Positions 16,653 through 27,626 of a stretch of DNA of 64,000 bases are shown here, in pieces. The notes beneath the pieces were generated by a model that was not told where the DNA came from, did not search any database, and saw nothing but the letters and a program-made list of their open reading frames with translations. Origin of the DNA: Alphaproteobacteria bacterium (lineage in GTDB: Bacteria > Pseudomonadota > Alphaproteobacteria > Ferrovibrionales > Ferrovibrionaceae). Location of the stretch: positions 358,907 through 422,906 of the forward strand of contig JAFKFH010000008.1 of assembly GCA_017307375.1 (NCBI GenBank), given 5' to 3'. The position numbers were made by a program, and so were the translations under genes. The stretch's first letter is position 1. Every line of letters begins with the position of its first letter.

Positions 16653-17525
16653 TTACCGCGGCCCCAGGAACTTCGACGGGCTCAGGTTCGGTTGCGGCTG
16701 TTCGTAGCGCACCACCTGCACCCATTCGATGCGGGCCAGATCGACCAGCGGACGGACGCGCACGATATTGTCGCTGACGCTCGCAACCTCGCCGATCGCC
16801 AGGCCCGGCGGCAGCAGGCCGCCGTCGCCCGAGGTCACGACGCGATCGCCGACCGAGACCTGGGCGCTGCCCGGCAGGTATTCGACCCGTGGCGTCGGCC
16901 CGTTGTCGCCGGCCAGTATCCCGCGGCTGCGGGCCGTACCGACCATGACCGGGATGCGCGAGTTGAGATCGGTCACCAGCAGGACGCGGGCGGCACGCTG
17001 GCCGGCCTCGATCACGCGGCCGACGAAACCGAGATCGGCGGTGACCGCATCGCCGCGCTTGAGCCCGTCGCGCTGGCCGGCATTGACCAGCACCGTGCGC
17101 ACGAACGCGCCGGCCGGCTCGGAAACCACCCGCGCGGTGACGAAGGCCATCTGGGGGTCGGTGTTGACCTGCAGCAGGCGGCGCAGCAGCGCATTGTCCT
17201 GTTCGAGCCGCAGGGCGACCTGCTGCCAATGCTGCAGCCGCTGGTTGTCCTGGCGCAGGCGCTGGTTCTCCTCCTGGAGATGCATCATCTCCTCGAAGGA
17301 ACGCATCGCCGAACGGGCGAGCTGGGTCGGTCGCGACAGGGCGGCCAGCAACGGCTCGGCAACATCGATGATCGCCACCCGCGCGCGCTCGGCCCACACG
17401 AAGTCCGCCCGCGACATGGCAAGCAACGCAAGCGACAGGGCAAGCAGAAGGGCAAACGCGAAGCGCTGCGCCAACGCCTTGATCGGCATCGCGATCCGGG
17501 TGATTCGGCCGCCGCGCATCCGCAC
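16653..17525 (-). CDS. mreC: Rod shape-determining protein MreC
   Basis: 290 residues: one N-terminal membrane helix (FAFALLLALSLALLAM), a coiled coil (MMHLQEENQRLRQDNQRLQH), then the double beta-barrel domain (VNAGQRDGLKRGDAV, LNSRIPVMVG, RGILAGD, GDRVVTSGDGGLLPPGL). It is a periplasmic scaffold that binds PBP2. The GTG at 17523-17525 has GGGAGG 8 bases upstream and is preferred to the ATG six bases later. The C-terminal tail is Pro/Ser-rich. Confidence 0.95.
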   Translation of the reverse strand: MRMRGGRITRIAMPIKALAQRFAFALLLALSLALLAMSRADFVWAERARVAIIDVAEPLLAALSRPTQLARSAMRSFEEMMHLQEENQRLRQDNQRLQHWQQVALRLEQDNALLRRLLQVNTDPQMAFVTARVVSEPAGAFVRTVLVNAGQRDGLKRGDAVTADLGFVGRVIEAGQRAARVLLVTDLNSRIPVMVGTARSRGILAGDNGPTPRVEYLPGSAQVSVGDRVVTSGDGGLLPPGLAIGEVASVSDNIVRVRPLVDLARIEWVQVVRYEQPQPNLSPSKFLGPR

Positions 17526-17602
17526 TTAAGCTACCTCCCTCCCTTCCTCGCTCATATCCGGCTCCTTGGTCCGGCCCGAGGCGACTCGCGCTCTCCGGTA
17601 CC

Positions 17603-18984
<1,382 letters not shown>

Positions 18985-20553
18985 TCAGGCGGTCATCGCC
19001 GCCGGTGCGGTCTTCTCGCGCTTGGTCAGCATCTTGTTCAGGGCCGAGATATAGGCACGGACCGAGGCGACCAGGGTGTCGGCATCGGCCCCCTGGCCGT
19101 TGACCGTCTTGCCGTTTTCCTCAAGCCGCACGGTCACTTCCGCCTGGGCATCGGTACCGGCGGTGACCGCGTGGACCTGGTAGAGCTGCAACCGCGCCTC
19201 GTGCGGGAACAGTTCCTTGACCGCGTTGAAGCAGGCGTCGACCGGGCCGTTGCCCGATGCCTTGGTCGCCTTGACCACGCCGTCGATCTCGCATTCGATC
19301 ACGGCGGTCTGCGGCCCCTTCGAGCCGGCGACGACCAGCAGCGAGACGAACTTCACCCGGTCGTGGGCGTTGTGCAGCGAATCGTCGACGAGCGCGACGA
19401 GATCCTCGTCGAACACGTCCTTCTTGCGATCGGCCAGGTCCTTGAAGCGGCGGAAGGCATCCTCGAGCTGGTTGTCGGCGAGGTCGAAGCCCAATTCCTT
19501 CAACTTGGTCTTGAAGGCGTGGCGGCCCGAATGCTTGCCCATGACCAGGGTCGACCGGTTCAGGCCGACCGATTCCGGCGTCATGATCTCGTAGGTGCCG
19601 GCGTGCTTCAGCATGCCGTCCTGATGGATGCCGCTCTCATGGGCGAAGGCATTCGCGCCGACGATCGCCTTGTTGTTCTGGACCACGAACCCGGTGACGG
19701 CCGAGACCAGGCGCGACGCCTTCATGATGTCGGTCGTGCGGATGCCGGTCTCGTAGGGCAGCAGGTCGCCGCGGGTGCGGATCGCCATGACGATCTCTTC
19801 CAGCGCGGCATTGCCGGCGCGCTCGCCCAGGCCATTGATCGTGCACTCGATCTGGCGGGCGCCCGCCTGCACGGCAGCCAGGCTGTTGGCGACACCGAGG
19901 CCCAGATCGTTGTGGCAGTGCGTGGAAATGCGCGCCTTGTCGATGTTGGGCACGCGCTCGATCAGCGTGCGGATCAGCCGGGCATATTCGTCGGGCAAGG
20001 TGTAGCCCACGGTATCGGGCACGTTGATCGTGGTGGCGCCGGCCTTGATCGCGCTTTCGACGACCCGGCACAGGAAGTCCGGATCTGACCGGGTGCCGTC
20101 CTCGCACGACCATTCGACGTCGTCGCACAGATTGCGCGCCAGCGTCACGCTGTCGATGACCGCCTGATGGACCGCCTCAGGCTCCATCTGCAGCTTGAAC
20201 TTCATGTGCAGCGGCGAGGTCGAGATGAAGGTGTGGATCCGCGCCCGCTTGGCCGGCTTAAGCGCCTCGGCCGCGCGCTCGATATCCTTGCGCCCCGCCC
20301 GCGACAGGCCGCAGACGACCGTATTGCGAAGAAGCTTGGCAACCTCGTTCACCGCCTCGAAATCGCCGTTCGAGGCGATCGGGAAGCCGGCCTCGATGAT
20401 GTCGACGCCCATGCCCTCGAGCACTTCGGCGATGCGCAGCTTCTCATGGAGGTTCATCGACGCGCCGGGCGACTGCTCGCCGTCGCGCAGCGTGGTGTCG
20501 AAGATATAGACCCGGTCCTTGCGGGTTGCCGTCTGGCTGGCCGTGTCGGTCAT
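18985..20553 (-). CDS. leuA: 2-isopropylmalate synthase LeuA
   Basis: 522-residue enzyme condensing acetyl-CoA with 2-ketoisovalerate, the first committed step of leucine synthesis. The N-terminal TIM barrel has the DTTLRDGEQSPGASMN metal/substrate loop, STHCHNDLGLGVANS (the HxH metal ligands) and NGLGERAGNA. The C-terminal regulatory domain (from about 390) binds leucine for feedback inhibition. The length is that of bacterial type-I LeuA. It probably has its own transcript. A short upstream GTG-CTT-TCG-ATA-CAC-TGA string was considered as a leader peptide but has only one Leu codon. Confidence 0.97.
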   Translation of the reverse strand: MTDTASQTATRKDRVYIFDTTLRDGEQSPGASMNLHEKLRIAEVLEGMGVDIIEAGFPIASNGDFEAVNEVAKLLRNTVVCGLSRAGRKDIERAAEALKPAKRARIHTFISTSPLHMKFKLQMEPEAVHQAVIDSVTLARNLCDDVEWSCEDGTRSDPDFLCRVVESAIKAGATTINVPDTVGYTLPDEYARLIRTLIERVPNIDKARISTHCHNDLGLGVANSLAAVQAGARQIECTINGLGERAGNAALEEIVMAIRTRGDLLPYETGIRTTDIMKASRLVSAVTGFVVQNNKAIVGANAFAHESGIHQDGMLKHAGTYEIMTPESVGLNRSTLVMGKHSGRHAFKTKLKELGFDLADNQLEDAFRRFKDLADRKKDVFDEDLVALVDDSLHNAHDRVKFVSLLVVAGSKGPQTAVIECEIDGVVKATKASGNGPVDACFNAVKELFPHEARLQLYQVHAVTAGTDAQAEVTVRLEENGKTVNGQGADADTLVASVRAYISALNKMLTKREKTAPAAMTA

Positions 20554-20806
20554 CGTCGTCGTCCTCGCATTGTCGGTCGGAGTGTCGCTGGGCGCCCCAT
20601 CCGCCGCCTGGTCGGTTCACCGATATCGGATTGGCTTGGCCGTTCAGATGCTTCGCGATCAGTGTATCGAAAGCACCTTAACGATTCACGAAACTTCCCC
20701 GGATCGCCCGGTTTTACGCCCGCGTCCGCGAGGGGGGCAAGCGGATTCAGGGCGCAGGCCGCAGGAAATCCCGGGTTCCGGCGGTCAGACCGGAACCCGG
20801 CGCCGT
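20554..20806 (-). other. thiC-leuA intergenic region
   Basis: 253 bases holding the thiC hairpin at 20771-20800 and, presumably, the leuA promoter. A TACACT hexamer at 20663-20668 (minus) could be its -10 box, but no good -35 box stands 17 bases away. No leucine-rich attenuator peptide was found. Confidence 0.4.
20771..20800 (-). terminator. Hairpin after thiC (terminator-like)
   Basis: Perfect 11-base arms, CCGGGTTCCGG and CCGGAACCCGG, with an 8-base loop, beginning 6 bases after the thiC stop. On the minus strand it is followed by only a short T stretch (GATTTCC), so it is a weak intrinsic terminator or an mRNA end stabiliser. Confidence 0.6.
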
Positions 20807-22664
<1,858 letters not shown>

Positions 22665-22692
<28 letters not shown>

Positions 22693-23531
22693 CGCCCCCA
22701 TGCTGGCTGGAAGACGATCTCGGAGTCAAGCGAATGGGCAGGGGCGGCGGCAATCCGCCATCGCCCGCTCGCCGGCGACCACGGCTCGATCCAGGCGGCG
22801 GCGCCGACGGTACGGGTCAGCAGGATCTCGAGGAAATCCCAGGTTTCCGCATCCTCCATGTCGCGATGATGGGTCAGGATGCCGACGGGATCGAGGAACC
22901 GGCCGCGCCGGCGGCGGATCCGCAGTTCGGCGATCAGCTGGCGCAGCAGGCGGCTTTCACCCTTGAAGCGCGGCCCGCCGCGCCAGGTCAGCACGTCGAT
23001 CTGGGTGTCGATCCGGCGCAGGCAGGCGGCCATGTGGCCGCCCCGCCCGTAGGCCGAGACGCCGACGTAACCTGCCGCCCGGGCAGCGGCGAGCAGGTTG
23101 GGCTGCACGTTGTTCCACGGCGGCACGATCACCGGCACGACGGCGGGCAGCAGCTGGCCCAGCATATCCCAGCCCTCGCGCAACCGGCCGGCGAGCGCCG
23201 CCGACGGCATGTCGGCCGGAAACTCGCCGCGCGCCAGTCCGGAAATGCGATCGATGTGATCGACGCCGTGCTGGTAGACGACGACCGTTTCCCCCTGCCG
23301 GCGCAGCGCTGCGGCCAGCGACTGGTCGAGCGCGGCCGGGATGACCGCCAGCGCGAGAGGAGCGCGATGACGATGTGCCAGGGCGAGGAGCCGGGCAAGC
23401 GCCGGCGAATCCGCCACCGCGTCGTCGTCGCGCCACCACAGGCACGGCTGCACGCCGGCAGCCTGCCAGGCGGCCAGTTCCACCTCCAGCGCAGCCCAGT
23501 TCGACCGGCCTGCCAGCCAGCGCCGGATCAC
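22665..23531 (-). CDS. Polysaccharide deacetylase-like protein (NodB-type fold)
   Basis: 288 residues. WWRDDDAV (D35-D37) matches the metal/base Asp motif, and QHGVDH (H88, H92) matches the HxxxH zinc motif of carbohydrate esterase family 4. VPPWNN and later LTHHRDMED fit the following motifs of divergent deacetylases. No signal peptide is seen, so a cytoplasmic sugar or lipid-linked substrate is possible. The GTG at 23529-23531 overlaps the stop of the upstream methyltransferase (GTGA). The two probably work together on a glycan or a small sugar; the target is unknown. The 3' end runs into the TPP riboswitch. Confidence 0.75.
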
Positions 23532-24139
23532 GGGCGATAGACCTTGATCATCCAGCCCTGCCCGCGGCCGTTCTGGACCAGCGTCTGGTCGATGACCGAC
23601 AGCACGCCGTCGATTCGCGGCCACAGCACCAGGTTGCGCTGACTGACCCACATCGAGACGATCAGATGGCCGCCCGGCTTCAGATGACCGGCATAGCGCC
23701 GCATCTGCGCCTCGAGGTCGTCGAAATACTCGACCACCTCGCTCATCACGATGACGTCGGCAGCGGCGTCCGGCACAAAAAGGCAGGCGTCGGCTACGGT
23801 AAAGCGCGCCTCCCCCGGGGCGCCTGCCCGCGCCTGGGCAATGCCCTCGGCCGAAAAATCGACCCCGTGATAGGTGCCGTACCAGCGGCGCAGCAGCCGC
23901 TCGCTGACCCCGCTGCCGCAACCGATATCGAGCAGGTCGCCATCAGGGTTGAGCCGGGCGACGTAGCCGGCGATGACGGCGTGATGGGCAAGTTCGTCGA
24001 GATCGCCAAGCCGGTCATAGGCGCCGCGGCCATAGTCGCTGTCCCAAGCCTGTGCGCCCATCGCCGCCGAACGGCGGCGCGACAGCGCTGCAAGCGCCCG
24101 CGCAGCCGTCGGCGACGACAGCGCGGCATACTTCATCAT
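23528..24139 (-). CDS. Class I SAM-dependent methyltransferase
   Basis: About 203 residues from the ATG at 24137-24139 (a TTG at 24173-24175 would add 12). The SAM-binding motif I is LLDIGCGSGVSERLL, with VDFSAEGIAQAR as motif II, VIVMSEVVEYFDD as motif IV and LKPGGHLIVSMW as the post-motif. It resembles Methyltransf_11/23-type enzymes acting on small molecules or lipids. It overlaps the deacetylase-like gene by 4 bases, so the two are translationally coupled. No good ribosome-binding site marks the start. The acceptor is unknown. Confidence 0.8.
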   Translation of the reverse strand: MMKYAALSSPTAARALAALSRRRSAAMGAQAWDSDYGRGAYDRLGDLDELAHHAVIAGYVARLNPDGDLLDIGCGSGVSERLLRRWYGTYHGVDFSAEGIAQARAGAPGEARFTVADACLFVPDAAADVIVMSEVVEYFDDLEAQMRRYAGHLKPGGHLIVSMWVSQRNLVLWPRIDGVLSVIDQTLVQNGRGQGWMIKVYRP

Positions 24140-24410
24140 CTGCTTGACGGAAAAATACGGCAATCCAACCCCCAACGCGGCAATGCCCCACGAACACGGT
24201 AAGCCTGGGTGGTACCTGAACTGCCTCGGCCCGCTGGATCTCCAGCAATGTACCGTTACCGTACAGATACACAGTGAAACATTCCAGGCCTGGCTGCAGC
24301 GTTGCCGGGAGTTCGGGGCTAAGCCGCCAACGCACCTTCCGACGACCAGACAGGCATGATATGCTTGAGACTAAGAATAAGATTTATACCTTGGAACTAG
24401 AAGTCGCGCC
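24140..24410. other. Intergenic region upstream of the methyltransferase
   Basis: 271 bases of lower GC than the surroundings. It holds the inverted repeat at 24249-24265. The AT-rich segment 24358-24392 is a plausible promoter zone, but its hexamers have a spacer that is too short. An open frame at 24144-24359 (71 codons) is not convincing. Confidence 0.35.
24249..24265. repeat. Inverted repeat TGTAC-N7-GTACA
   Basis: Perfect 5-base arms around CGTTACC, with ACCGT repeated inside. It is a possible operator for the methyltransferase-deacetylase pair or for the small gene at 24411; unproven. Confidence 0.3.
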
Positions 24411-24620
24411 ATGGCTGTCTCGACCACCCCGACGATCAACATGCCGGCCTCGTCGCCGTATGCGTCTTTCGTGCGCGATGCGCTCGCCAGCAGCGGCGGC
24501 TCCGATCGGGCCGAACAGGTGCGGGCTCAGGCCGAGGCACAGGGTCGCCAGCAGGCCGAAACGCGCGCACGTTCCGCTCCACCCGCCGGGCAGGGCACGA
24601 AGGTCGACCTCTCGGTTTGA
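24411..24620 (+). CDS. Small hypothetical protein
   Basis: 69 residues. The N-terminal half is low in charge (PTINMPASSPYASFVRDALA); the middle is a Gln/Ala/Arg-rich helix (RAEQVRAQAEAQGRQQAETR); and the C-terminus ends GTKVDLSV. There is no signal peptide and no cysteine. It is supported by an ATG after an AT-rich promoter-like zone, sensible codon use, and a hairpin after the stop (24646-24668). The ribosome-binding site is weak. Function unknown. Confidence 0.5.
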   Translation: MAVSTTPTINMPASSPYASFVRDALASSGGSDRAEQVRAQAEAQGRQQAETRARSAPPAGQGTKVDLSV

Positions 24621-24645
24621 AAATCCCTCGACTGGGCCGGTGCCA

Positions 24646-24668
24646 GGCGGCAGTCGACCTCTGCCGCC
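24646..24668 (+). terminator. Hairpin between the small gene and the DMT transporter
   Basis: GGCGGCAG (24646-24653), a 7-base loop and CTGCCGCC (24661-24668), followed by TTCGATGATT. The stem is perfect but the T tract is poor. It sits between convergent genes. Confidence 0.4.
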
Positions 24669-24677
24669 TTCGATGAT

Positions 24678-25589
24678 TCAGCCCCGGGCGTGAAGCGGCG
24701 CTCGGCCCGGCCAGGTCATCGCCGCAACGCCTAGCACCACCAGCGCCAATCCTGCGTAGGCGCTGCCCGACAGGGTTTCGCCCAGCAACGCCATGCCGAT
24801 GGCCACGCCGATCGGCACCCGCAGATAGGCCTGCGCCGACGTTCCGACCGAGCCGAGGCGGTGCAGCAGACGGAAATAGAGCACGAAGGCAAGCGCGGTC
24901 GAAAAGACCGACAACCCGACCAGCGCGCCGACCGAGGCCCAGGACGGCTGCAGCGTCCACGGATGATCCAGCGCCAGGCTGGTCGGGATCAGCACCACCG
25001 CACCGGTCAGCAGCGATCCGGCCGCCGGAACCATCGGGTCCAGGCCCTTGAAATGCCGGCCGAAGATCGCCGCGATCGCGTAGCAGACCGACGACAGGAC
25101 GACCGCGAGTTGCGCCGCCACCTCCCGCCCGAGGCCGCCCAGCGCACCGACGCCGATGACCAGCGTGATGCCGGCAAGGCCCGCGACGACACCGAACAGC
25201 TTGCGCGCCGTTGCCGGCTCATGCCGCGTCACCGCCCAGGTGATCAGGAAGGTGAAGACTGGCGTGGTCGAATTCAGGATCGTGGCAAGCCCCGCCTCGA
25301 TCGTCGTCTCGGCCCAGGCGATCAGCGTGAACGGGACGACGCTGTTCATCAGTGCCTGGAAGGCAAACAGGCGCAGCGACCGGCGGTCCAGCGGCAAGGC
25401 GATGCCGCGGAGCCGCAGGATCGCCAGCAGGATCAGCCCGGCAATCGCGGTCCGCGCCGCGATGAAGGTGATCGGCGGAATGGTTTCGACGCCGACGCGG
25501 ATGAACGTGTAGGACGCCCCCCAAAGTGTGGCCAGCAACAGCAACAGAAGGTAGTCGCGCGAGGTGGTGGACTGGCTGCCGGTCGACAT
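24678..25589 (-). CDS. EamA/DMT-family transporter
   Basis: 303-residue inner-membrane protein with ten hydrophobic segments in two EamA repeats. WGASYTFIRVGVETIPP at the start, LNSTTPVFTFL at the end of repeat one and LGETLSG near the end are typical of this family, whose members export amino acids or metabolites. The ATG at 25587-25589 is the best start. The gene is divergent from deoR with 132 bases between, so the DeoR operators might affect it, but they lie close to deoR. The substrate is unknown. Confidence 0.88.
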   Translation of the reverse strand: MSTGSQSTTSRDYLLLLLLATLWGASYTFIRVGVETIPPITFIAARTAIAGLILLAILRLRGIALPLDRRSLRLFAFQALMNSVVPFTLIAWAETTIEAGLATILNSTTPVFTFLITWAVTRHEPATARKLFGVVAGLAGITLVIGVGALGGLGREVAAQLAVVLSSVCYAIAAIFGRHFKGLDPMVPAAGSLLTGAVVLIPTSLALDHPWTLQPSWASVGALVGLSVFSTALAFVLYFRLLHRLGSVGTSAQAYLRVPIGVAIGMALLGETLSGSAYAGLALVVLGVAAMTWPGRAPLHARG

Positions 25590-25685
25590 CGCCGACTCCG
25601 TTCTGCTCAAAACCTGGGCAGACAGATACCTCGGCGCCGTCGGCAAGTCGCCGGCGAATGCTGCGGCCTCGGACGAAGTGTGGCG

Positions 25686-25714
25686 TTGACGGCCCTGCTC
25701 ATACGAGCGAATAT
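25686..25714 (+). promoter_or_regulatory. Candidate promoter of the deoR-deoC operon giving a leaderless mRNA
   Basis: TTGACG (25686-25691), a 17-base spacer and GAATAT (25709-25714). The expected transcription start, about 7 bases on, falls at 25721-25722, the deoR ATG itself. No ribosome-binding site precedes the ATG. The -10 box matches the consensus in only three positions. Confidence 0.45.
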
Positions 25715-25730
25715 TGCTCATATGAGCGAA
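25696..25730. promoter_or_regulatory. Tandem palindromic operators overlapping the deoR start codon
   Basis: Two copies of TGCTCATAyGAGCGAA at 25696-25711 and 25715-25730, 19 bases apart. The second core, GCTCATATGAGC (25716-25727), is a perfect 12-bp palindrome and contains the ATG of deoR; the first differs by one base. They cover the spacer and the start site of the promoter, so a bound SorC-type repressor should shut the operon. Confidence 0.7.
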
Positions 25731-26648
25731 GAGCAACTGATGGTCCAGGCAGCCAAGCTCTATTACGACCTTGAGCGGACGCAGGCCGACATCGCCGGCG
25801 AGCTGGGGCTGACCCGCTGGCAGGTCGGCCGGCTGCTGCGGGACGCCCGTGCCCTCGGCATCGTGCGCATCGAGATCGTGCCGCAATCACGCCGGCGCCC
25901 CGATCTCGAAAGCAGGCTGCAGGCGCAGCTGGGGCTGCGCGATGCCGTCGTGGTACCCGCGGGCCCGGGCGATCTCGACGCGGTGGCACAGGCGGCGGCA
26001 AGCTATCTGGCCGGGCTGACGCCCTCGCCTCGGCTGCTCGGCGTCTCCTGGGGCCGAACCATGGCCGCGATGGCTCGTTGGCTGCCGGCGCGCTGGAACC
26101 CGGGTATCGATATCGTGATGCTCAACGGATCGACCTCGATCCATGCGGCCGGCGCCCGGGCCAACACCGTCGCCGAACGGCTGGCGGAAACGGCCGGCGG
26201 TACCGCCACCATCCTGCCGGTTCCGGCCATCGTCGGCGCGGCCGCCACCCGCGCCGTGCTGGAACAGGACCCGGTGATCGGTACAATACTCGGGCGCGCC
26301 GCCGCCGCCCCGGTCGCCTGTTTCGGCCTCGGCGCCATCGACGGCTCGGTTCTGGTCGAATCCGGCTATCTCGACGAGGCGGCGATCGCCCGGCTGAAGG
26401 CCGCCGGTGCCGTCGGCGACGTGCTCGGCCGCTTCATCGATGCGCAGGGCCGTGTCGTCGATCCCGAGCTGGACGCACGCTCCATCGGTCTGGCGCCGTC
26501 CGCCTTGCGCGACAAACGGATTTCCATCGGCATAAGCGCCGGGCCGGCCAAGCACGCCGTTCTCCAAGCCTGCCTATCGGCCGGTTTTGTCAATGTCATC
26601 GTGACCGACGAGGGTTCGGCACGCCACCTGCTGGAGGAAACGAGATGA
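25722..26648 (+). CDS. deoR: SorC/DeoR-type sugar-phosphate-responsive regulator of the deo operon
   Basis: 308 residues. The N-terminal helix-turn-helix (LYYDLERTQADIAGELGLTR, WQVGRLLRDA) is followed by a SorC sugar-phosphate-binding domain (LLGVSWGRTMAAMA, LNGS, GLGAIDGSVLVESGYL, ISAGPAKHAV). The Bacillus subtilis DeoR of this family senses deoxyribose 5-phosphate, and the next gene here is deoC, so the same effector is likely. It overlaps deoC by 4 bases (ATGA). It has no ribosome-binding site and probably has a leaderless start within its own operator. The symbol is given by family and context. Confidence 0.85.
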   Translation: MSEEQLMVQAAKLYYDLERTQADIAGELGLTRWQVGRLLRDARALGIVRIEIVPQSRRRPDLESRLQAQLGLRDAVVVPAGPGDLDAVAQAAASYLAGLTPSPRLLGVSWGRTMAAMARWLPARWNPGIDIVMLNGSTSIHAAGARANTVAERLAETAGGTATILPVPAIVGAAATRAVLEQDPVIGTILGRAAAAPVACFGLGAIDGSVLVESGYLDEAAIARLKAAGAVGDVLGRFIDAQGRVVDPELDARSIGLAPSALRDKRISIGISAGPAKHAVLQACLSAGFVNVIVTDEGSARHLLEETR

Positions 26649-27616
26649 ACGCCCCGCACGGCGCCAACGCCCGCCCGCGCAACCCGGGCATGCCGCTCGC
26701 CCTCGACCTGGTCCGGGCGGTCCAGGTCAATGCCAGTGCGGTCGAGCGCCGCACCGCCACCCTGCCCGGCCGGCGCAGCGTCAAGAAGGAATGGCAGGCC
26801 GCGTGGCTCGTGCGCGCACTGGAATGCATCGACCTGACGACGCTTGCCGGCGACGACACCCCTGGCCGCGTGCACCGGCTGTGCGCCAAGGCGCGCAACC
26901 CGCTGCGCGCCGACATCGTCGCGGGGCTCGGCTTGGCGACGCCGCCCAGGGTGGGGGCCGTCTGCGTCTATCCGACCATGGTGGCCCCGGCAGTCGCCGC
27001 CCTGGAAGGCTCAGGGATTCCGGTCGCCTCGGTCGCGACCGGCTTTCCTGCCGGGCTGACCCCGCTGCCGCTGCGGCTGCAGGAAATCCGCGAGGCGGTG
27101 AAGGACGGCGCGGCCGAGATCGACATCGTCATCACCCGGGCGCATGTGCTGAACCAGGACTGGCAGACGCTCTACGACGAGATCCGGGCGATGCGCGAGG
27201 CCTGTGGCGACGCACATCTGAAGGCGATCCTCGGCACCGGCGACCTGCGCACGCTGCGCAACGTCGCGCGCGCCAGCCAGGTGGCGATGATGGCGGGCGC
27301 CGATTTCATCAAGACCTCGACCGGCAAGGAAGACGTCAACGCGACCCTGCCGGTCAGCCTGGTCATGCTGCGCGCGATCCGCGAGTATTTTGAAGCGACC
27401 GGGCATCATGTCGGCTTCAAGCCGGCGGGCGGCCTGCGCGCCGCCAAAGATGCGCTGAACTGGCTGATCCTGATGAAGGAGGAACTGGGGCGCGACTGGC
27501 TCGAACCCGACCTGTTCCGCATCGGCGCGTCCTCGCTGCTCGGCGATATCGAGCGCCAGCTCGAACACTATGTCACCGGGCGCTACGCATCCCTGTCGCG
27601 CCACGCGCTGGCCTGA
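26645..27616 (+). CDS. deoC: Deoxyribose-phosphate aldolase DeoC
   Basis: 323-residue class I aldolase cleaving 2-deoxy-D-ribose 5-phosphate to glyceraldehyde 3-phosphate and acetaldehyde. The Schiff-base Lys is in FIKTSTGKE (K223); AILGTGDLRT and GFKPAGGLR are the other active-site strands. At over 300 residues it is of the longer DERA type found in animals and some proteobacteria rather than the 220-residue short type. It is translationally coupled to deoR and followed after 10 bases by the aldehyde dehydrogenase. Confidence 0.96.
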   Translation: MNAPHGANARPRNPGMPLALDLVRAVQVNASAVERRTATLPGRRSVKKEWQAAWLVRALECIDLTTLAGDDTPGRVHRLCAKARNPLRADIVAGLGLATPPRVGAVCVYPTMVAPAVAALEGSGIPVASVATGFPAGLTPLPLRLQEIREAVKDGAAEIDIVITRAHVLNQDWQTLYDEIRAMREACGDAHLKAILGTGDLRTLRNVARASQVAMMAGADFIKTSTGKEDVNATLPVSLVMLRAIREYFEATGHHVGFKPAGGLRAAKDALNWLILMKEELGRDWLEPDLFRIGASSLLGDIERQLEHYVTGRYASLSRHALA

Positions 27617-27626
27617 GGAAATCGAG

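Noticed and set aside
20645..20700. Possible leucine leader peptide before leuA
   Set aside because: The only short frame (GTG-CTT-TCG-ATA-CAC-TGA) has one Leu codon and no terminator/antiterminator pair.
24144..24359. 71-codon plus-strand frame upstream of the small gene
   Set aside because: No ribosome-binding site, overlaps the methyltransferase N-terminal region alternatives, and ends without a terminator; left out as unsupported.
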